A stretch of DNA of 64,000 nt from Isoetes taiwanensis. Its lineage: Eukaryota; Streptophyta; Lycopodiopsida; Isoetales; Isoetaceae. A model generated the notes under the pieces. That model was not told where the DNA came from, made no database searches, and saw nothing but the letters and a program-made list of their open reading frames with translations. The DNA lies in the NCBI GenBank assembly GCA_021234155.1, contig JAJEKV010000408.1, positions 62,001 through 126,000 on the forward strand. The letters are read 5' to 3'. Within the stretch, counting starts at the first letter, position 1; each line of letters opens with the position of its first letter. The position numbers were made by a program, and so were the translations under genes. Shown one piece after another: positions 59,366-64,000 of the stretch.

Positions 59366-59620
59366 GATAACTTTGCTTACTTGTGGTTTGATGGTGGTGT
59401 CTCTAAAAGATTAAGTGTGGCTTCTCTCATCGCTATTCTTAAAGACTCCTCTATTAGGTTGCTTGCAAAAGTAGGCAGAATTTTTCCAAATACAACCTCA
59501 AATATGGCAGAATACAAGGCTATGATAGCAGGCCTTCAAGAAGCCAAGAATTTGAACATTAATGAGATTGTTATCTTTGGAGATTTCTCACTTGTTTTGC
59601 AAATATTGGGTGAATACTAG
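59366..59620 (+). pseudogene. pol: extra RNase H-like domain between protease and RT
   Basis: WFDGGVSKRL, MAEYKAMIAGLQEAKN and a GD motif near 59,580 supply the Asp-Glu-Asp set of a type I, archaeal-like RNase H. This domain is separate from the Ty3 RNase H after the reverse transcriptase. In copy C the third motif is damaged (IFGDFSLVLQ against IFGDSQLVCRQ in copy B) at former CAG sites. Confidence 0.7.
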
Positions 59621-59791
59621 GCAAAAAATGAAGACATGATCTTGCTAAGAGACTAAGCTATGGGAGAATTGACAAACTTCAAGACTTAGAAATTATGCCA
59701 TGTACCAAGGGAGCAGAATTGTGAAGTTGATGCATTATGCATAAGTGTCATGCTCGAGCATTTGGCCGAGGGAGCAATTTAAGAAGGAGAT

Positions 59792-60824
59792 TTGGAGAGA
59801 GATGATCTACAACAACTCTATCCTATCTTGGTAATCAATGCAAGTGAGGAAAAACAGGTAAAAGAGGTAAAACTGAATAAAAAAGGTCTAGATAGAGTTT
59901 TATATGTTGGAGATTTGTTCAAAGAAGAGGATGAGTCTATGGTCACCAAATTTTTTGATGAATGGAAGGATATCTTTGCCTGGGATTATGATAAATTGGT
60001 TGGTGTTGATAAAGAAGTGTGTGATTTTGAAATAAAAATCAAGGAAGGCATGAAACCTATGGTTCAAAAGCTCAGAAGAGTAAATGCATCTCTGCTTGGT
60101 TTAATCAAAGAAGAATTATATAAAATAAAAGATGCTGTGTTATCTCAGAAATTGTAAATCCAGAATGGTTATCTTGCATTGTATCTGTTGAAAAGAAAAA
60201 TAAAACCATAAGGATTTGCATTGACTATAGGGATTTGAATAAAGCTACCATTAAAGATTGTTACCCTTTGCCTTTCTTGGAAGAAGTGTTGCATGCTGTT
60301 GCAAGAAAAGAAATCTATTCTTTCTTAGATGGTTTCTCAGGTTTTAATCAAATAAGCATAAAGGAGGAAGATCAGCCAAAGACCTCTTTCATTACACCAT
60401 GGGGAACATTTGCAATGAGGAGAATGCCTTTTGGATTGATGAATGTATCAGCAACCTTCCAAAGAGCCATGGATACCATCTTCAAGGATATGCCTCCAAA
60501 CCGCATTTCGTGTCTTCCCTGGATGATCTCGCTTAGGTACCTCTTTCAAAGACGGTTTTGATTGTCCGACAAGGTTATTTGCCTTATGAAAAAGGAGGTG
60601 TCAGCCTAAACCCAAAGAAATGTGTTTTTTTATGCTCAAGAGGGGACTTGCTGGGACATGAAGTGTCTATAAAAGGTATTCAGGTAGCAGAGAATAAAAT
60701 TGAGGCTTTGAAGAGGCTTGCTCCACCCAAAACACTCAAAGGGGTAAAAAGCTTCTTGGGAATGACTAGTTTTTTGAGAATGTATGTTCTTCATTTTTTC
60801 ACACACTATAAGTCCAATTTCTAA
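59792..60824 (+). pseudogene. pol: Ty3/gypsy reverse transcriptase, copy C
   Basis: A linker frame (59,792-60,157; WKDIFAWDYDKLVGVDKEV) leads to the reverse transcriptase: RICIDYRDLNKATIKDCYPL (~60,215), FLDGFSGFNQISIKEEDQPK (~60,325), MRRMPFGLMNVSATFQRAMD (~60,417) and SLNPKKCVFLCSRGDLLGHE (~60,605). The catalytic YxDD-type box, VFLDDL in copy B, is destroyed here by a shift near 60,500-60,535. Confidence 0.8.
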
Positions 60825-60929
60825 CCTCACAAAGGTTGGAAAATTCTCTAAGAATGAGAGCAAGCACATTTTAGTTGATTGAAATGAAATATGCCAAGAA
60901 TCCTTTGATAAAATTATCACTGCCATCTG

Positions 60930-61555
60930 CAATTCTATTCTGCTGAAACCTCCAGATTTAGAAAAGCCTTTTAGAACCTACATTAGTGTCACTAAAAAGG
61001 CAATTGGTGTGGCTTTGCTTCAAGAAGATCATGTTATTTCTTTTGCTAGCAAGATGTGGTCTGATACTGAGCTAAGATACCCCAGGCTCGGGAAGAGTGC
61101 AGCTGCATTGATGTTTCTAATAGACAGACAAGGTCATCTGTTGCAAAACAACCATACTCAAGTCTACATGAGGCAAAACCCTTTATCTCTCCTGTTTGCA
61201 AAAAAATAGCCTATGGGCTTGTAAGATTCAAGCTTATGATATTACTGTCAAGGTGGTAAACTTGGTTGAAAATCCCAGTTCTTATTTGCCATATGCTTTG
61301 TTTGAACATGAGGATCAAGAAGGATTAAATGATGTTGATTGTGTTACTAACTTGGTTGACTTACATGCAAAAGACTTGGACTGGCAATTTGATATCAAGA
61401 ATTATTTGGAGAACAATGAGTTGCCAAAAGACGTGAGTAGCAGCCAGGAAAGGAGATTCAAAGAGAAATGCAAAAAGTTCAGATTGAAGTATTGTGCAAA
61501 GTTAACAAGGAGGGAGTGTTGCTCAGATGTATGGATCCTGAAGAAGCCAAAATGA
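60930..61555 (+). pseudogene. pol: Ty3-type RNase H and connection, copy C
   Basis: AIGVALLQEDHVISFASKMW and SDTELRYPRLGKSAAALMFL (~61,000-61,120) match the RNase H that follows reverse transcriptase in Ty3/gypsy. A stop at 61,209 splits it from the connection region (KIQAYDITVKVVNLVENPSS). Confidence 0.75.
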
Positions 61556-62613
61556 TCATTGAGGCTTGTCATGAAGGTATTTGTGGTGGACACTTTGCTG
61601 CTGATACAACTGCCAAAAAAATTTAAGGTCTGGATACTTTTGGCCTACCCTTTTTAAAGATTGCTTCAATGTTATAAAATGGTGTCATAAATGCCAAATC
61701 TTTAGCAAAAGGACATTGCAACCAGCCCCTCTCACTGCTATAACTTCTCCAGGGCCATTCCAAACATGGGGACTTGATTTCGTAGGTCCAATAGATCCAC
61801 CCTCCTCAGCTCAGCATCAATTTATACTTGTGGCCATAGATTATTTTACCAAATGGGCTGAAGCACTTCCTCTTAGAGAAGCAAATGCCTACATCACATC
61901 AAGATTTCTTCATGAGAACTTCTGTGCTCGATTTGGAATCCCTTTTAAAATTATCTCTGATAGGGGAAGTCAGTTCATGAGCCAAATTATTACCTTACTG
62001 CTAGCCACTCTAAAAGTCAAACACACCAAAAGCTCAGCATACTACCCTCAAGGTAATGGTCAAGCTGAGTCAACCAACAAGGTTTTGAAATCAAATCTGA
62101 AGAAGACTATCAGCATTTCCAAAAGAGATCGGCATTTGAAGCTTCATGATGCATTATGGGCATATAGGGCCACCATTAAAGCTTTTACCAAACACACACC
62201 TTTTAGTCTGGTTTATGGCATAGAATCTGTGGTGCCAATTGAGCTTGAGCTTCCATCACTCAGATTGGCATATCAAATAAATTTAGAAATGGATGATGCA
62301 CTAAAAGAAAGATGTGAGATTGATGCAGTTGGAAGAACACAAATATGAAGCTGAAAATGCAATTATGATTAAAAAGGCCAAAGATATAGCAGGATTCAAA
62401 CTGCTCACAAACTCCAAGGCACTCTCAAATCAGGTGAACTAGTTTTAAAATGGAACAAGACATGGGAAGACATACAACAAAGTTTGAAAATCTTTGGGAA
62501 GGGCCTTTTGAAGTAATTGGTAAGGCAGGGAAAGACTCCTATTGGCTGAGAGATGTACTTGATGGCAGGGAATTGTTAATCCTATCAACATCCTACACTT
62601 GAAGAGGTACTAG
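61520..62613 (+). pseudogene. pol: Ty3/gypsy integrase
   Basis: The HHCC zinc domain is visible across a frame break (CHEGICGGHF near 61,568, then WCHKCQIFSK near 61,680). The catalytic core in the open frame 61,716-62,348 has the D, D and E: WGLDFVGPIDPPSS, IISDRGSQFMSQ and GNGQAESTNK. After a shift near 62,325 the C-terminal domain continues (LEEHKYEAENAIM, FENLWEGPFEVIGKAGKDSY), and a last shift gives NPINILHLKRY with a stop at 62,613, the usual end of gypsy pol. No chromodomain is seen. Only this copy in the window has an integrase core. Confidence 0.85.
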
Positions 62614-64000
62614 CAACAACATGTTGCCTTGAGTTTGTTTAGTTAAAACTTCATTTAGAATTTGTAGGTAGGCTAGTTTAGTTAGCTTTTGATGGACTAA
62701 GATTGCAAAAATTAAATTAGCAAAAGGCACACCAGAAGGCTTTGGCAAGGTTTTGTTTAGCTAGGCATATTAAAACAGAAGGCTTTGGCAAGGTTTTGTT
62801 TAGCTAGCCATCAATTTGTGGATGCTAGCGTTGATGATTATGACAAACTATTACTTCTAACTCAATGTCAAACATTAAGTTGCAGCAAGCAAATATAAAG
62901 CTGCATAAATTATAGTATCACAAATCATGAACTGGAATTAAGTAACAAGCTACAGCCATAAAAATGGGTTACAATGGCCATTGGAAAAAAAATCTAGAGT
63001 CCAAGAAAGATGTGCACTCTAAACTGTAATGCAAAGCAGAAGATGATAGATAGCCCATAAATGATCAGATAAACTGGTTCAGGATGAAATGATTAATAAT
63101 TTTGGTTGAAGATTCAATCCGTACTACAATAGTGCCAACAACAAGCATATTAATTTGAAAACAGAAAACAATGAATAGTATTAATGTTTCTCCCTATGAT
63201 CCTTATCCAGCAGGCTGATATTTGTTTATAGTTCATTGTCACAATTTACATTTGCTTTACTGCTTTTGCTATTTTTCTGGCAATCTAAGATATCACATGA
63301 AAATAGAAGTGCCAGCTCCATACCAAATCATAAATTGTGTTTCAGTCGATTTTCTTGTATCATGCTCTAGTTTCTCTCCTCTGTACATAAATCCTTGCAT
63401 TTGCAAATTGCTTGAACACATCATCAAGAATTCTGCAGAAGGCACAAAGCATGCATTTTTTCCAAAGGCAACATGCTATTGTTATACATGTCATAGGCCA
63501 GTTTTAGACTTAGGTCCTATAGCTGAGTAGTTTGTTCTTAAAAGCATGATACTTGCAGATGTTAAAGGCCTACCATCACAAGCTTTAAGCTTTCCAGCAA
63601 ATTAGAATGACAAGTAACCCAATCCTGCAAAATATGCTAATAAAATAATAGCATTACTAGTGAATGGCTAGTCAGTCCACTTCAACAAATACATCCATGA
63701 AGTGTGTCCACTTGGAAAGCTCTTGCATCCTTCCTTTATTATTGCTGGAAGACCAGTGCATAACACACCATGTGTTGTACTGTCATAAACCTGCAAATTC
63801 GTTTATTTATAAAAAATGCTTCGTAAGCCAAACCACAATGATAGATAAAACTTTGCTGACAAACTATCCGTACTCCAATCCCATCAGGAAAGCATCGCCA
63901 AAAAAAATCTGGTCACGGCCGGCCTGCTGCATTTTTTATTACTTGAGTGATCACAGCTGTAAGTAGATAATCATAGAGCAAGCCTGCAATTTAACAAAGA
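62614..64000. other. downstream of gypsy pol, no gene seen
   Basis: No sequence resembling the pre-gag region was found, so no 3' LTR is recognisable here; it may lie beyond the window. Two plus-strand frames (63,222-63,530 and 63,664-63,966) lack recognisable motifs. Confidence 0.45.
62732..62810. repeat. 45-bp tandem duplication
   Basis: AGAAGGCTTTGGCAAGGTTT recurs at about 62,733 and 62,778 in the 3' noncoding part of the gypsy element. Confidence 0.75.

Larger units (their letters stand above)
51728..61593. repeat. 9.87-kb duplicated segment, copy C
   Basis: Pairs with 39,559-49,412. Unlike copy B it extends left to 49,424 (matching 26,970-29,265) and continues right into the full integrase. 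Confidence 0.9.

Noticed and set aside
26970-61593. Copy differences as C-to-T methylation decay (RIP-like or 5mC deamination)
   Set aside because: The changes are mostly CTG to TCG/CCG or small indels, not CTG to TTG or CAG to CAA, so deamination does not explain them.
63222-63966. Possible host gene downstream of the gypsy element
   Set aside because: Two short frames with no motif, no splice-consistent exons and composition like the surrounding AT-rich DNA.

Overview
The window looks like nuclear DNA of a land plant. It has spliced plant genes (a sucrose transporter with plant-type introns, and remnants of NAD kinase, a GH51 arabinofuranosidase and a chloroplast-type pseudouridine synthase) and several transposon families, including a Ty3/gypsy element. 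The mix suggests a repeat-rich non-seed plant, possibly a fern; that is inference. Only the sucrose transporter looks like an intact host gene.

Layout. 1-3.2 kb: the 3' end of a LINE, short tandem repeats and a tRNA-like relic. 3.27-6.01 kb (minus): a complete five-exon sucrose/H+ symporter of 541 codons. 7.9-8.7 kb (plus): a decayed NAD kinase. 12.6-15.4 kb (minus): a coiled-coil relic, an SVR1-like pseudouridine synthase fragment and an internally deleted GH51 fragment, all with splice sites kept, as expected for gene pieces moved as DNA. 15,583-27,815: a 12.2-kb DNA transposon bounded by perfect 25-bp terminal inverted repeats (TIRs) with ATTA on both sides. It holds a minus-strand multi-part gene with an FCP1-like HAD phosphatase domain, at least 20 copies of a short palindrome (one block spaced every ~61 bp), several hairpin modules of 80-100 bp, and a plus-strand transposase-like gene ending near the right TIR. 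28.2-31.0 kb (minus): a ParB-like domain joined to a DNA methyltransferase-like domain. 31.0-32.7 kb (plus): a LINE fragment with its parts in permuted order. 33.3-39.5 kb: two unknown ORFs and a second TIR element with a DDE-like gene.

39.6-62.6 kb: the methyltransferase-LINE segment recurs twice, each time joined to a Ty3/gypsy gag-pol. Copy B (39,559-49,412) is truncated at both ends. Copy C (49,424-61,593) also carries the transposase C-terminus and right TIR, and it runs on into the integrase, which ends at 62,613. The gypsy element has an extra RNase H-like domain between protease and reverse transcriptase. The three copies differ mainly in clusters at CTG/CAG sites, which looks more like a methylation-linked base-calling problem, or an unusual process, than ordinary decay.

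All boundaries and similarities were read by eye. Family names come from recalled motifs, not searches.
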